Virus record (IMG/VR): IMGVR_UViG_3300021197_000868
Location: 40,931 to 104,930 of that record
Origin: a virus
Length of the DNA: 64,000 bases
Reading direction: 5' to 3' (one strand)
The notes beneath the pieces were generated by a model. The model ran no database searches, was not told the DNA's origin, and saw nothing but the letters and a program-made list of their open reading frames with translations. The position numbers and the translations under genes are program-made. Shown here piece by piece: positions 47,859 to 56,048 of the stretch. Numbering within the stretch: the stretch's first letter is position 1; each line of letters starts with the position of its first letter.

Positions 47859-49184
47859 TCATTCAAACTGGCCTCTACCAGTTTCTCCGCCTGTTGCTCT
47901 TCTGCGAATACGCCTTGAATCAGCATACACACCCATGATTTTCAAGTTAGGAATGTCTCTACCATCTTTACGCTTGACTGCAATACGACCACACACAAGT
48001 ACGGTAGAACGCTCAGCATACGGGACTTCTTCGTCTCCTTGGTAAGCAACAAAGGGACTAGTTAAGTCATTACATGCGCTTCCAATCCACCCCATCACTT
48101 CACGCCCGTCACTGTTACCATGAAGGCTTTGAAGTTCAGTAGATGTTAGGCTCAAAGAGTAGGTACGGCCATTCTCATCGTAATCACTATCACGTGCTTC
48201 AGATGACAACCTGTTGATTGTACCCTTGGTAAATACTACCGGCCCCGATTTACCCTGTTCACCATTGATAGTGAAAGAGCGACTACCTGATTCAAAAGCC
48301 TCAGTTAAGTCTTCAAGTGGGGTATAGTAACCATGAAGTTCTGTGTCTACCCACATTCTCATTGGGTTTAGAAGAGGGCGAACCTCCTCAGATACGAAGT
48401 CCTCAGTGTATTCGATACTATCTTTTATACCGAGTGATGTACCAAGTACATCTTTGAATCCTTCAGGAGCCTTATCATTAGGCGGTCTTGCTTCTAGTCT
48501 GCAAGATTTACCAATGCGTACTTCCATGTTAGCACTCTCACCTTGACAGTCTAATCTCCATAGTTGAATAGCATTGTCATTAGTGAACTCTTCTTCGGGA
48601 GCACCCAAGAAGAAATAGTTACGACCCATCATACTCATGGCCTTTGGTCTACCGGCCTTAGTGAGTAATACAATACGCTCACCGTCTGATATGAAAGAGT
48701 GGTCAGGGACTTCATCTGTAGAGAACTCACTGCGCTTCTCACCGTTAGAAGTGTTTAGCATCCACACGCCTTCACCTTTGGTATAGTGACCTACAAAACC
48801 ACTTCCAACTGCTGCGCCGGAATCAAGAGTAAAGTCACGCTTTGCTCTCTTCACTAGGTTAGTACGACGGTCACGTGAGTTAGGCTCTACTCCTACGAAC
48901 ATACCTACGAATGGAATGCCACCGTAGTTACCGCTACCTGAACTTTCGTTACGGGTTTCGATGAGCATTTGCTCGGCCCAGTCTGTAAGTAAGTCTTCAT
49001 CCTCATTGGCAGGGTTCTCACATAGATACTCCTTCCCTATGTAGGCTAAGAATTGCTTCTCTACTTCTACTAAATCTTTCTTAGTTCTCTCAGCGTACTT
49101 GGTTAGTCTTTCAACCACACCTGCTGGTAGTCCTATTGTGCTTGCTTCTACTGTATCTTCCATACTTTCATATTCTTCACTCAT
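47859..49184 (-). CDS. Candidate RPA-like single-strand DNA-binding protein
   Basis: A 441-residue protein without catalytic motifs. After an N-terminal helical segment (residues 15-85), it has successive beta-rich regions near 90-230 and 265-430 that could be OB folds, and an Arg-rich C-terminus. Neighbouring Sak4-like ATPase and RFC genes favour ssDNA binding; the call is inferred from context. ATG 49184 is preferred because AGGAGGTTGA lies upstream. Confidence 0.4.
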   Translation of the reverse strand: MSEEYESMEDTVEASTIGLPAGVVERLTKYAERTKKDLVEVEKQFLAYIGKEYLCENPANEDEDLLTDWAEQMLIETRNESSGSGNYGGIPFVGMFVGVEPNSRDRRTNLVKRAKRDFTLDSGAAVGSGFVGHYTKGEGVWMLNTSNGEKRSEFSTDEVPDHSFISDGERIVLLTKAGRPKAMSMMGRNYFFLGAPEEEFTNDNAIQLWRLDCQGESANMEVRIGKSCRLEARPPNDKAPEGFKDVLGTSLGIKDSIEYTEDFVSEEVRPLLNPMRMWVDTELHGYYTPLEDLTEAFESGSRSFTINGEQGKSGPVVFTKGTINRLSSEARDSDYDENGRTYSLSLTSTELQSLHGNSDGREVMGWIGSACNDLTSPFVAYQGDEEVPYAERSTVLVCGRIAVKRKDGRDIPNLKIMGVYADSRRIRRRATGGETGRGQFE

Positions 49185-50088
49185 TGTGTTCAACCTCCTT
49201 CTTCAGTCGAGCCACTAGGCAGTCGACGAAGGAATAGGAACCGATAGGCCACTCGTACATGTGTGGAACCATCTCACCTAACACGGCCATTACCGTGAAG
49301 GTTGTATCTGAATCCATCTCAATAAAAGATGTTAAGTTGTTGTGGAATGAACGCATGACCTGAGTAATAGTATGTCCTCGGTCTAGCATTCTATAGAGGG
49401 ATGAACGCATGTCAAGCCATTGACTTCCCATAGCAGCCAGTGCTGCTGCTGATGCGTTGTTCTCTTCTGTCTTCAATTCGGTTATAGCCTCAGAAGATTC
49501 TGCTTGCATCCATTTACTGACTGCTGAGCGCATGTCGCCGCCTGTATGGTAAATGAGATACATGGCTGCATCTTCACCTAAGTCTCTGAGTTGCAGTAAT
49601 CTCTCAGCGCCTTCTTCAGGTGTGATGGGTTTGAACTCATAGCATTCGCATCTGCTCTTGATAGCAGGGCGAATCTTGCTCACGTCATTAGCAGTGAGAA
49701 TGAACAGACAATTGTCTGCATTGAGTTCAATGATTTGTCTTGCTGCATCTTGAGCAGCAGGGGTAAGACCATCTGCCTCGTCTAACACAATGACTCTTCT
49801 AGGAGCGCCTACTGCTTTGACACTGCTCCACTGTTTCAAGTCATTCCTTACGAAGTCAATACCCCTGTCATCACTAGCATTTGTGATGACGTAGTTGATA
49901 GGGTCATAGAAGTCTCCTAAGACGGAGCGTGCTATGACTCTAGCAGCACTGGTCTTACCTGTACCCGGTGGACCGTACAAGAGAATAGCGTTAGGCCACT
50001 CTTCTTTATCTTCCCAAGAACGAGCATCACTAATGAAGTGAATCTGACCTGCTAGGTCATCTAATGTCATTGGTTCAAACTCCATCAT
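49177..50088 (-). CDS. RFC-like clamp loader subunit
   Basis: A 303-residue AAA+ ATPase with GPPGTGKT (39-46), VLDEADG (101-107), the SRC motif (145-147) with the arginine finger, and a C-terminal helical domain. This matches the replication factor C small subunit, somewhat shorter than the usual 320-340 residues. No large subunit is seen in the window, so it may form a homo-oligomer or use the host RFC-L. It should load the clamp for PolB. A promoter-like element lies 25 bases upstream. Confidence 0.93.
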   Translation of the reverse strand: MMEFEPMTLDDLAGQIHFISDARSWEDKEEWPNAILLYGPPGTGKTSAARVIARSVLGDFYDPINYVITNASDDRGIDFVRNDLKQWSSVKAVGAPRRVIVLDEADGLTPAAQDAARQIIELNADNCLFILTANDVSKIRPAIKSRCECYEFKPITPEEGAERLLQLRDLGEDAAMYLIYHTGGDMRSAVSKWMQAESSEAITELKTEENNASAAALAAMGSQWLDMRSSLYRMLDRGHTITQVMRSFHNNLTSFIEMDSDTTFTVMAVLGEMVPHMYEWPIGSYSFVDCLVARLKKEVEHNE

Positions 50089-50542
50089 CGTCGCCTCCTC
50101 TATCTTCTAATCCTGCTTTAAGTAGTGATGCGCTGTATGCCTCGATTTCAGCATCAAATGCTGAAGCCCATTCAGTGAAAGTTTCAAAGTCTTTTGGAGG
50201 AGGATTATCATATACCCAACAGAACATGTGTAGTCCTTCTTGGTCTGCAAAGAGGGGGCGCAGTGACATCTTTGAATTGTCTGACATCAGAATGTAAGCC
50301 ATCCATCTTTGTACTTCATTCTTGGAAGTGTATCGCTCTTTCACTTCAAGACCTGCTACTGATAGAGCGTCTTCTACAGTGGTGTGTGCTTGTAGTGAAG
50401 GCATCTGAGTCCACCTAACACTAGGCTTGACCCTGAAACCTGCTGGTCTGTCGCTGGCTTTTGTTACACTGACATTGAATGTGACTCCACCTAGAATGTA
50501 ACCTATACCTAGCCATGTCTCTCGCTCATCATTCTGTATCAT
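50075..50542 (-). CDS. Protein of unknown function
   Basis: A 155-residue alpha/beta protein with a C-terminal acidic tail (DRGGDDDGV). No motif is recognised. It overlaps the RFC gene by 14 bases and the gene before it by 14 bases, so it belongs to the same operon. The promoter-like element at 50113 lies inside its 3' end. Confidence 0.3.
   Translation of the reverse strand: MIQNDERETWLGIGYILGGVTFNVSVTKASDRPAGFRVKPSVRWTQMPSLQAHTTVEDALSVAGLEVKERYTSKNEVQRWMAYILMSDNSKMSLRPLFADQEGLHMFCWVYDNPPPKDFETFTEWASAFDAEIEAYSASLLKAGLEDRGGDDDGV
50113..50128 (-). promoter_or_regulatory. Promoter-like element before the RFC gene
   Basis: Minus-strand core TCACTACTTAAAGCAG, matching the repeated element. It lies 25 bases before the RFC start, inside the upstream gene. 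There is no adjacent palindrome. It would allow clamp-loader transcription separate from the upstream genes. Confidence 0.55.
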
Positions 50543-51806
50543 TACTCATCCCCCTTTCTATTAACTCAGTGACTTGAACTATGTCACCTATACCTAAGTT
50601 AGGTCGGTAACCAATGTATATTCCTTGATTGATATAACCATCCTCACCTACTTGTACGGCTGCTACTTCTATGACATTCAGTTCACCCTTACGTCCGAAT
50701 ACACCACCATCTTCACGGTGTGGTTTTTCAGGTATGGGTATCTTAGCCACTGTTACTAACTCATCTAGTCCATCAAGAGCAGCGAGAGTCCAGTGACTAT
50801 CATCAATCTCATGCAAGCATAGGTTCACACGTGACCTGTGTGGGTACATCACGTAGCCCATTACTTCATCAGGTTCGTATATACTACTACCTTCTATCAG
50901 TCTTACAGCCTGTACGTCAGGAGAGTTTAGTCTTACGTTCACCTGAAACCATGCACCTTCTTTTTCAAGGGGGATGACTTCAGTCTCAACACTAAACGTA
51001 TGGCGGCGCTCATCGAAACTTCTGTACACACCCTCATAAATATCAATGCCTACATCTCCTACCGCCTCTATTATCACGCCAGTGCCAGCCCTACATTTTC
51101 TATATTCATCAGTCACTAACTCACCGTTACGATGTCTTACCTTACCAGCGTAGTGATAGTGTAAGTCTCCATTAGGGATGACTACTGCATAGTATTCTCC
51201 TTGTGGTGGACTTAGTTTAGACCAACGTCTCCATCGAGCAGGAGCAGGGAATAACCTTGGGTGTCTCCACCATTCCTTTAGCACGTGGATAGATTCAGGG
51301 TCATCATACATCTTAGCGAGTGTCTCCTGATTTGTGTTCTGTCTAACTATCTTCGGTGGTATCTCAAAGGAGGCAGCCATCTTACCAAAGAAAGACCGCT
51401 TGCTTATTGGTGGTTTACCACTGAGGAGATAACGCCAAACTAACCTAGCCTCAATCTCATTGAACTGTTGTGCTATCTGCGAGAAGGACATATCTTCAAA
51501 CGGTAAGTCTAGTACCTTCTGACATGTCATGTCTTTTGATGCTGCTTTATTACTCTCGGATGCGAGGGCATACCATACCTCCTCATGTGGTAGCATGTTA
51601 TCAACCACGTCGAAGTAAAGTTCCATCTCCTTTGCTATCTTGCTAACAGCATTGTGTCTTTCAACTCTAGCCTTTGTAGGGAAGAAGAACTCATAGAAGT
51701 ACAAAGCCTCATCCTTATCGGTGAGCCAACCTCTAAGTTGGTTCCCAGTGAGTTTGTCACCTAGTCTTAGATGCTCGTGCATGGTTGCTAGTTTAGCGAA
51801 CCTCAT
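50529..51806 (-). CDS. Protein of unknown function, weak resemblance to DNA ligase architecture
   Basis: A 425-residue protein. The first 140 residues are helical, like the N-terminal domain of ATP-dependent DNA ligases, and a C-terminal beta segment (GYRPNLGIGDIVQVTEL) resembles an OB fold. However the KxDG nucleotidyl lysine motif is not present, so no ligase activity can be claimed. ATG 51806 follows GGAGGTGAGAGG, the best ribosome site in this stretch. It may be a degenerate ligase-like or another replication protein. Confidence 0.35.
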   Translation of the reverse strand: MRFAKLATMHEHLRLGDKLTGNQLRGWLTDKDEALYFYEFFFPTKARVERHNAVSKIAKEMELYFDVVDNMLPHEEVWYALASESNKAASKDMTCQKVLDLPFEDMSFSQIAQQFNEIEARLVWRYLLSGKPPISKRSFFGKMAASFEIPPKIVRQNTNQETLAKMYDDPESIHVLKEWWRHPRLFPAPARWRRWSKLSPPQGEYYAVVIPNGDLHYHYAGKVRHRNGELVTDEYRKCRAGTGVIIEAVGDVGIDIYEGVYRSFDERRHTFSVETEVIPLEKEGAWFQVNVRLNSPDVQAVRLIEGSSIYEPDEVMGYVMYPHRSRVNLCLHEIDDSHWTLAALDGLDELVTVAKIPIPEKPHREDGGVFGRKGELNVIEVAAVQVGEDGYINQGIYIGYRPNLGIGDIVQVTELIERGMSNDTE

Positions 51807-51994
51807 CCTCTCACCTCCAAACAAGCAGGGCATACTGGTAGTGATTTGATGAACTCCTTGTCATTCATCTTACTGTTAGGCCAACTGGTATTAGTTGACA
51901 CTGAGTCGCACAGGTTACCTGTGCTAGTTATGAAGATGTGTATTACCTTAGGAGTCTTCCTCTTATCCCAGTCAGCCCATTCTACATCGCTCAT
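51803..51994 (-). CDS. Small protein with CPAC motif
   Basis: A 63-residue protein with CPAC near its C-terminus (PVCPACLEVRG), one possible zinc half-site, and a central beta segment (KVIHIFITSTGNLCDS). Both ends overlap neighbours by 4 bases, supporting translation. Function unknown. Confidence 0.4.
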   Translation of the reverse strand: MSDVEWADWDKRKTPKVIHIFITSTGNLCDSVSTNTSWPNSKMNDKEFIKSLPVCPACLEVRG

Positions 51995-52206
51995 TCAATC
52001 CCCTCCTTTCTAATGAAGTCATGTAGTCTCTTTCCTAAATCATTGAAGTCGTCACACTCATCACGCATGGTGATTAGTGCTTCACGCAATCGCTTAACTT
52101 CTGCGAGCAGGTCATTGTGTTCATTCACAACATCTTTCCAATCATGGTGATTCATCTTATACCAATCGTCAATCGTTAGTCCTTCGTATTTCTCTGTGTC
52201 AATCAT
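51991..52206 (-). CDS. Coiled-coil protein, paralogue 1 of three
   Basis: A 71-residue protein starting MIDTEKYEG with a coiled coil around NDLLAEVKRLREALIT. It is the last of three tandem genes sharing an MI[DN]TD/E start and an AEVKRLRE-type helix. Probably arose by tandem duplication. No enzymatic motif; may form a complex with its neighbours. Confidence 0.55.
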   Translation of the reverse strand: MIDTEKYEGLTIDDWYKMNHHDWKDVVNEHNDLLAEVKRLREALITMRDECDDFNDLGKRLHDFIRKEGIE

Positions 52207-52523
52207 TCTTTCACCAACCTATTCAATTCCTTGATGTTATTCTCAAATGTGTATGAATCATTGTTCACCCACAACTCAGCCTCAAACAGTTTTGCTTTCA
52301 GTCGCTTGACTTCTGCTCGCTCATCTATGAGTGCTTGAAGGAGAAGTGGTGCGTCTTCTATGAGTCGTGCGTCTGCCTTGTGATTACCCAACTTAGCCTT
52401 ATTACAAGCCATCCAGTATGGGATATGCCAACCATATTCACCATTATCTTCAGGCTCTCCTTGTCCTACCACTTGCCAAATCTCAACAGGTGTGTGTCCT
52501 TCGTATTCGTCTGTGTCAATCAT
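52203..52523 (-). CDS. Coiled-coil protein, paralogue 2 of three
   Basis: A 106-residue protein starting MIDTDEYEGHTP, with an inserted segment near residues 20-50, then ERAEVKRLKAKLFEAELW as coiled coil. It shares both start and helix with the flanking genes and overlaps each by 4 bases. Function unknown. Confidence 0.55.
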   Translation of the reverse strand: MIDTDEYEGHTPVEIWQVVGQGEPEDNGEYGWHIPYWMACNKAKLGNHKADARLIEDAPLLLQALIDERAEVKRLKAKLFEAELWVNNDSYTFENNIKELNRLVKE

Positions 52524-52720
52524 TCAACCAACTCCATTAGTGCATCTATGATATACTTCCCTCTAATGTCAGCATGGATATTTTCTGCAAGTGACTTGAT
52601 ACCTTCACGTAACCTCTTAACTTCTGCAAGTAGGTTGTCTGCTACATCAAAGTCAATATAGCCTAATTTATTGAATAGTCCCGCTTCTCTTCTTCTTTCT
52701 TCTTTGTCTGTGTTAATCAT
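52520..52720 (-). CDS. Coiled-coil protein, paralogue 3 of three
   Basis: A 66-residue protein from ATG 52720, starting MINTDKEERRR, with ADNLLAEVKRLREGIKS as the coiled coil, almost the same string as paralogue 1. The ATG overlaps the TFB-like gene's stop (ATGA). Longer in-frame starts lie inside that gene and are rejected. Confidence 0.55.
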   Translation of the reverse strand: MINTDKEERRREAGLFNKLGYIDFDVADNLLAEVKRLREGIKSLAENIHADIRGKYIIDALMELVE

Positions 52721-53055
52721 ACATATTCCTCTATTAGTTCTTTGAAAGCATTCTGCCATACACTAGGTCTTGGTTGAGTACCTACACCAAACAACTCCAG
52801 TGTTAGGTTTCTCATTTTGATAGCACTGACTTTCATACCGTTGCGCTTTGCTGCTAGGTAGATACAGTCAACCATCAAACCATGTGGGCTACGTGAAGCA
52901 GTCCACATAGGTGAACGTTCTACTTTCATCTGTAGTATCTTCGCTGAAGCGAACTGCTCTACAGTCAGACCTATGCTGGTCGCTAACTCAAGAGCCCTAT
53001 CATCTCTACCGTGTGCATCATAAGCACGCCTTAGTGCATCTGCTTTCTCACTCAT
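52717..53055 (-). CDS. TFB-like single cyclin-fold protein
   Basis: A 112-residue helical protein. Its second half (SPHGLMVDCIYLAAKRNGMK, then PRPSVWQNAFKELIEE) resembles the C-terminal cyclin repeat of archaeal transcription factor B, where a helix-turn-helix recognises the BRE next to the TATA box. The N-terminal zinc ribbon and the other cyclin repeat are missing. It could redirect or block host transcription, or guide it to the repeated virus promoters. The match is by pattern, so moderate. Confidence 0.55.
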   Translation of the reverse strand: MSEKADALRRAYDAHGRDDRALELATSIGLTVEQFASAKILQMKVERSPMWTASRSPHGLMVDCIYLAAKRNGMKVSAIKMRNLTLELFGVGTQPRPSVWQNAFKELIEEYV

Positions 53056-53057
53056 AG

Positions 53058-53609
53058 TCAGTCCTCATCTCTCTTTGTGTAGACATCAACAAGACCGTTA
53101 GTAACTCTTAGTGCTTTGATTAGTGCCTTATTCTCACGCTCTAGTTGAGCACTGTATTCTTCTAGTGCTAATATCTTGATACGTGCTTTGCTTAACTCAT
53201 CTTTACACACACCTAATTTAGCCAAGGTGTTGTCTTCTTCCCTTGGGTCCTTCGGGAAGTACGGGTTGTCTTCCGTCATCATTTCGTAGGGGCTTGTTGC
53301 CTTTGCCCAATTGGATGACCAAGTCAACCTTGCTTCCGGCTGTTGTCTTCTATCATCTTTGTTACCAGTGCCTTTTCTAAACTCATTACCAAAGGGAGGG
53401 CCAGTACCACTATGTCTCTTGGCTATGTCTACACCTCTCCTACGGAGTTTAGTGCATCTCATACTAACTGAAGCCGAAGAGCGTTTCAGTTGAGTAGCAA
53501 TATCTATGTTGCTAACTCCATCACGCCTCATCTGTATCAGTTTCTGTTCATCTAGTTCAGTCCACTTTCCTTTGTGTGTCTTGCCTTTTTTCATATTCTT
53601 TTTCTTCAT
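53058..53609 (-). CDS. Myb/SANT-like HTH protein with coiled coil
   Basis: A 183-residue protein. Residues 12-60 form a Myb-like helix-turn-helix (KWTELDEQKLIQMRRDG, then SNIDIATQL and SVSMRCTKLRRRG). A basic linker follows, then a PEARLTWS string also found in the gene at 56358, and a C-terminal coiled coil (residues 130-165). Likely a DNA-binding regulator that dimerises. Directly upstream of the TFB-like gene in the same operon. Confidence 0.6.
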   Translation of the reverse strand: MKKKNMKKGKTHKGKWTELDEQKLIQMRRDGVSNIDIATQLKRSSASVSMRCTKLRRRGVDIAKRHSGTGPPFGNEFRKGTGNKDDRRQQPEARLTWSSNWAKATSPYEMMTEDNPYFPKDPREEDNTLAKLGVCKDELSKARIKILALEEYSAQLERENKALIKALRVTNGLVDVYTKRDED

Positions 53610-54190
53610 GATTCATTCACCTCAATTCTTTCTTTCACTTCAGCACTGATTGCGCTCACGTCCATGTGGGCAGTGCTGAGTGGAATGGCTTGCATCTTGA
53701 GCAGGGTATCTCCTGCTCGTGTGGACATTGTATGTCCTAGTATTTCTTCGAGTGCTTCATTCAAAGCGGCCTCGTGTTTAGTGTCATCTTCTACTGTATC
53801 ATCAGTGATGATAGCAGCGATGTCTTTCAGTGCCTTCTTTACTACAGGGCTCATGACATCAGCATCAGCATCTGTAGGTACGAAGTTACGTATAGCCATC
53901 CTAAGAAGACGGCGCATGATTCTCTTCATTGGTAACTTACGTGGGATGCGCTGCTCAACTGCTGCACATCTACGGTAACCATTACCGTGTGTCTTACCAC
54001 CAGTGTGAGGCTCAGGTACTAACATAACTGTAGAGCCAGTTAGCATGTCTGTCACCATCACCTGTGGGTTGGAGTAGTAGTCCTCATCCTTGTGGTGTGA
54101 GTTCTTCTCACGCTTCTCTATCTGAGACGCTACCACCTTGAGGGCCTTGGCAGTACCATCAGTCCATTCCATCTCTGCTACTTGTTTCAT
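53606..54190 (-). CDS. Protein of unknown function, first in its operon
   Basis: A 194-residue, mostly helical protein. The N-terminal third is hydrophilic (EKREKNSHHKDEDYYSN), the middle basic (RRCAAVEQRIPRKLPMKRIM), the C-terminus helical and acidic. A vague ParB-like string near residue 75 is too weak to use. ATG 54190 is chosen; TTG 54193 is possible. Two promoter-like elements precede it, so it is the first gene of the transcription-factor operon. Confidence 0.35.
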   Translation of the reverse strand: MKQVAEMEWTDGTAKALKVVASQIEKREKNSHHKDEDYYSNPQVMVTDMLTGSTVMLVPEPHTGGKTHGNGYRRCAAVEQRIPRKLPMKRIMRRLLRMAIRNFVPTDADADVMSPVVKKALKDIAAIITDDTVEDDTKHEAALNEALEEILGHTMSTRAGDTLLKMQAIPLSTAHMDVSAISAEVKERIEVNES

Positions 54191-54209
54191 CAATACCCCT
54201 CTTCTAATT

Positions 54210-54229
54210 CTGCTTTAAGTAGTGAACTA
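54210..54229 (-). promoter_or_regulatory. Promoter-like element before the 53606-54190 gene
   Basis: Minus-strand TAGTTCACTACTTAAAGCAG, matching the repeated element with an imperfect palindrome. It ends about 17-20 bases before ATG 54190, suggesting a very short or absent leader. Confidence 0.6.
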
Positions 54230-54251
54230 GCAGTCTCCTTGTTTTCAAAAC

Positions 54252-54267
54252 GATGCTGCTTTATAGG
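54252..54267 (-). promoter_or_regulatory. Second promoter-like site
   Basis: Minus-strand CCTATAAAGCAGCATC. It shares AAAGCAGCATCG with the copy at 39237 but has the stronger TATA string CTATAAAG. It may be an alternative promoter for the same operon. Confidence 0.45.
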
Positions 54268-54312
54268 CAAGCGAGAGAGTGGGCGATTTATCTGACACAC
54301 CATCATCTGTAT

Positions 54313-54645
54313 TCACTCCTCCTGTGTATCTATTCTACAGTAGTAGTCTCTACCTTCTGTGATTAACACGCCATCCCAGTTCTCTATACCTAACCTAGGC
54401 GCTGCCTTTCTAACATACCAATTCCTTACTGCTGCTGGTGTAACCTGTATTATTACACCAGTCATGTATCTCTGTCTTTGCTGACGATTGGGATTACCAA
54501 ACTCAGTTCCAACTGTCAAGATGTGATAGTTCTTCGCTACCTCTTCTTCTATAGATTTAGATATGAATGCTTGAGGCTCATGCTCATCAATAAACATTTG
54601 AATAGCAGACTTCACTGATGGATAATGCCACGGTCTTTTAGCCAT
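54313..54645 (-). CDS. Protein of unknown function
   Basis: A 110-residue alpha/beta protein with a basic middle (NRQQRQRYMTGV) and a possible helix-turn-helix near VTPAAVRNWYVRKAAPRL. Its stop leads into the promoter-rich intergenic region. DNA binding is possible but not shown. Confidence 0.35.
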   Translation of the reverse strand: MAKRPWHYPSVKSAIQMFIDEHEPQAFISKSIEEEVAKNYHILTVGTEFGNPNRQQRQRYMTGVIIQVTPAAVRNWYVRKAAPRLGIENWDGVLITEGRDYYCRIDTQEE

Positions 54646-54915
54646 TCACTCACCTTCCTTTCTAGTGCGCTGTTCTTCGATAGCCTCGCACTCTTCGATA
54701 GCCTCTAGTAAACGTGGTAACATTTCCTTTGCTTGTTGTAGTGTAAGTCTAGCACCATGTCTTGTGTGTTGATTGGCTCCATCCTTTGTCTTGATGATTC
54801 GCAGGTCTATCCATGTCTTACCATAGTAGTCTATGTGCGCTAGGCGTACATCACCAGCACCATCTTTCCACTTGCCTTCCATGCTCGCAGTCCTCCATAC
54901 AGATACTTCACTCAT
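54646..54915 (-). CDS. PC4/YdbC-like protein (tentative)
   Basis: An 89-residue protein. The order of strands and helix (DVRLAHIDYYGKTWIDLRII, then HGARLTLQQAKEMLPRLLEA) resembles PC4-type single-strand DNA-binding coactivators such as YdbC, which have a strand-rich part, a 'G..LT..qa..LL' turn and a long helix. It may bind ssDNA or act in transcription. The match is short. Confidence 0.4.
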   Translation of the reverse strand: MSEVSVWRTASMEGKWKDGAGDVRLAHIDYYGKTWIDLRIIKTKDGANQHTRHGARLTLQQAKEMLPRLLEAIEECEAIEEQRTRKEGE

Positions 54916-54916
54916 A

Positions 54917-55081
54917 TTATTTCCACCTCTTCAAACTAACATAGCAATCATGACATAACTTATGTACAGGGTGTAGTGGTTCTTCTCTACGACACGTAGT
55001 ACATCTAGGCTGTAAGTCTTTGAATATGGGATGCCTCTCAGTGGCATGACTCTTCTTCTTCTTTCGACTAAAGATACCCAT
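54917..55081 (-). CDS. 54-residue zinc-ribbon protein
   Basis: The frame runs from ATG 55081 to TAA 54917-54919. It has a basic N-terminus (RKKKKSHATER) and two CxxC pairs: CTTC near residue 27 and CHDC near 43. It fits between the stop at 55084 and the start at 54915, with AGAGGTGG for the next gene inside its end. Probably a small nucleic-acid-binding protein. Confidence 0.6.
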   Translation of the reverse strand: MGIFSRKKKKSHATERHPIFKDLQPRCTTCRREEPLHPVHKLCHDCYVSLKRWK

Positions 55082-55083
55082 AC

Positions 55084-55350
55084 TCAATCCCCATCGAGCC
55101 AGTTAGCATGTCCGTCTCTATATCTTTGGTAGGCTTCATCATCTGCATCAGCCTTCATCTTCTCATGGTCTACCCATTCAAAAACATCCTTTGCTATTCT
55201 CTCGACTTCCTCTTCGATGAAATCTTTAGCGTCATAAGGACTGTTGACTAAGTCCTCAAACATGTGTTTCAATTCTTCAGCACTCATGTGGTCAGTCAGT
55301 AAATCAGATACGGACTTGTACCCACAGAACTCTAGTATATCTTCTATCAT
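55084..55350 (-). CDS. Acidic helical protein of unknown function
   Basis: An 88-residue protein, mostly helical and strongly acidic (net negative, with runs such as EEEVER and DADDEA). No motif seen. It overlaps the previous gene by 4 bases. Small acidic virus proteins can mimic DNA and block host defence enzymes, but nothing specific supports that here. Confidence 0.35.
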   Translation of the reverse strand: MIEDILEFCGYKSVSDLLTDHMSAEELKHMFEDLVNSPYDAKDFIEEEVERIAKDVFEWVDHEKMKADADDEAYQRYRDGHANWLDGD

Positions 55351-56048
55351 TCCTCTTCACCTATCTGTTCCCTACAATAAGTTCCCCACATCCAAGGCGG
55401 TACTTTGACACCAGTCTCAGGGCAAGTGCTACCAACAAGGACACCTAGTTCACCAGCGTCAGCCATCTCAAACATCTGCTGTCTAGTGAGAGCAACCATG
55501 AAGTAAGAGCCAGTCCAATAGCGCATGAATAAATCATCACCTGCTAACAGGTTGTAGTCATCAGGATTCATTATGAGTTCTTTATCATCACCGTAGTAGG
55601 CTTTGACACCCCAGTCCTCTATAGTAGAAGTCTCACCGTTGTCTAGTAGTATCTCTCGGTCACCCATGTAAGTAGGCTTAGCATCCTCAAGTGGTAGGTC
55701 TGCTAGTCTAGTTCCATCCTCAGTAGTCCAAGAAGCAGCCACTGCTTGACGCTCTTGCATCTCCTGCCTGAAAGCATCCTCGGCTGTAATCGCTGGTGAT
55801 GTAACCATGACATCATCATCAATCATATCTATGTTCACAGTAGCAAACAGTTTGGCTATTCTGTCATGGTGGTGTGTGGAGTCAGGGTGGTCTACTCTAT
55901 GTTCTAATTGTAGAGTAGTGTCGTCTACCTTACGATAGCGACAGCCAGTTCCATCAGGTCGCCACACTGCCTTAGCAGCCATTTGATTAAAATGTTCTAG
56001 CGCCCATACTTTCAGTTCAGGTGTAAAGTCTTCGTTGTTTATATCCAT
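55347..56048 (-). CDS. Protein of unknown function
   Basis: A 233-residue acidic alpha/beta protein with a His cluster (STHHHDR) near residue 60 and conserved-looking segments MGDREILLDNGETSTIEDWG and MRYWTGSYFMVALTR. No known family. It overlaps both neighbours in the operon. Confidence 0.3.
   Translation of the reverse strand: MDINNEDFTPELKVWALEHFNQMAAKAVWRPDGTGCRYRKVDDTTLQLEHRVDHPDSTHHHDRIAKLFATVNIDMIDDDVMVTSPAITAEDAFRQEMQERQAVAASWTTEDGTRLADLPLEDAKPTYMGDREILLDNGETSTIEDWGVKAYYGDDKELIMNPDDYNLLAGDDLFMRYWTGSYFMVALTRQQMFEMADAGELGVLVGSTCPETGVKVPPWMWGTYCREQIGEEE

Larger units (their letters stand above)
54194..54312. other. Intergenic region with two promoter-like elements
   Basis: No gene seen. 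On the minus strand it has two TATA-like sites in a row: CTATAAAGCAGCATCG (54252-54267) and ACTACTTAAAGCAG (54210-54223), 29 bases apart. The gap suits two alternative starts for the operon beginning at 54190. Confidence 0.5.

Noticed and set aside
50529-51806. An active ATP-dependent DNA ligase
   Set aside because: The KxDG nucleotidyl lysine motif is absent; only overall layout is similar.
53606-54190. A ParB-like protein
   Set aside because: Only a short string near residue 75 resembles the family, and no helix-turn-helix or partner gene supports it.
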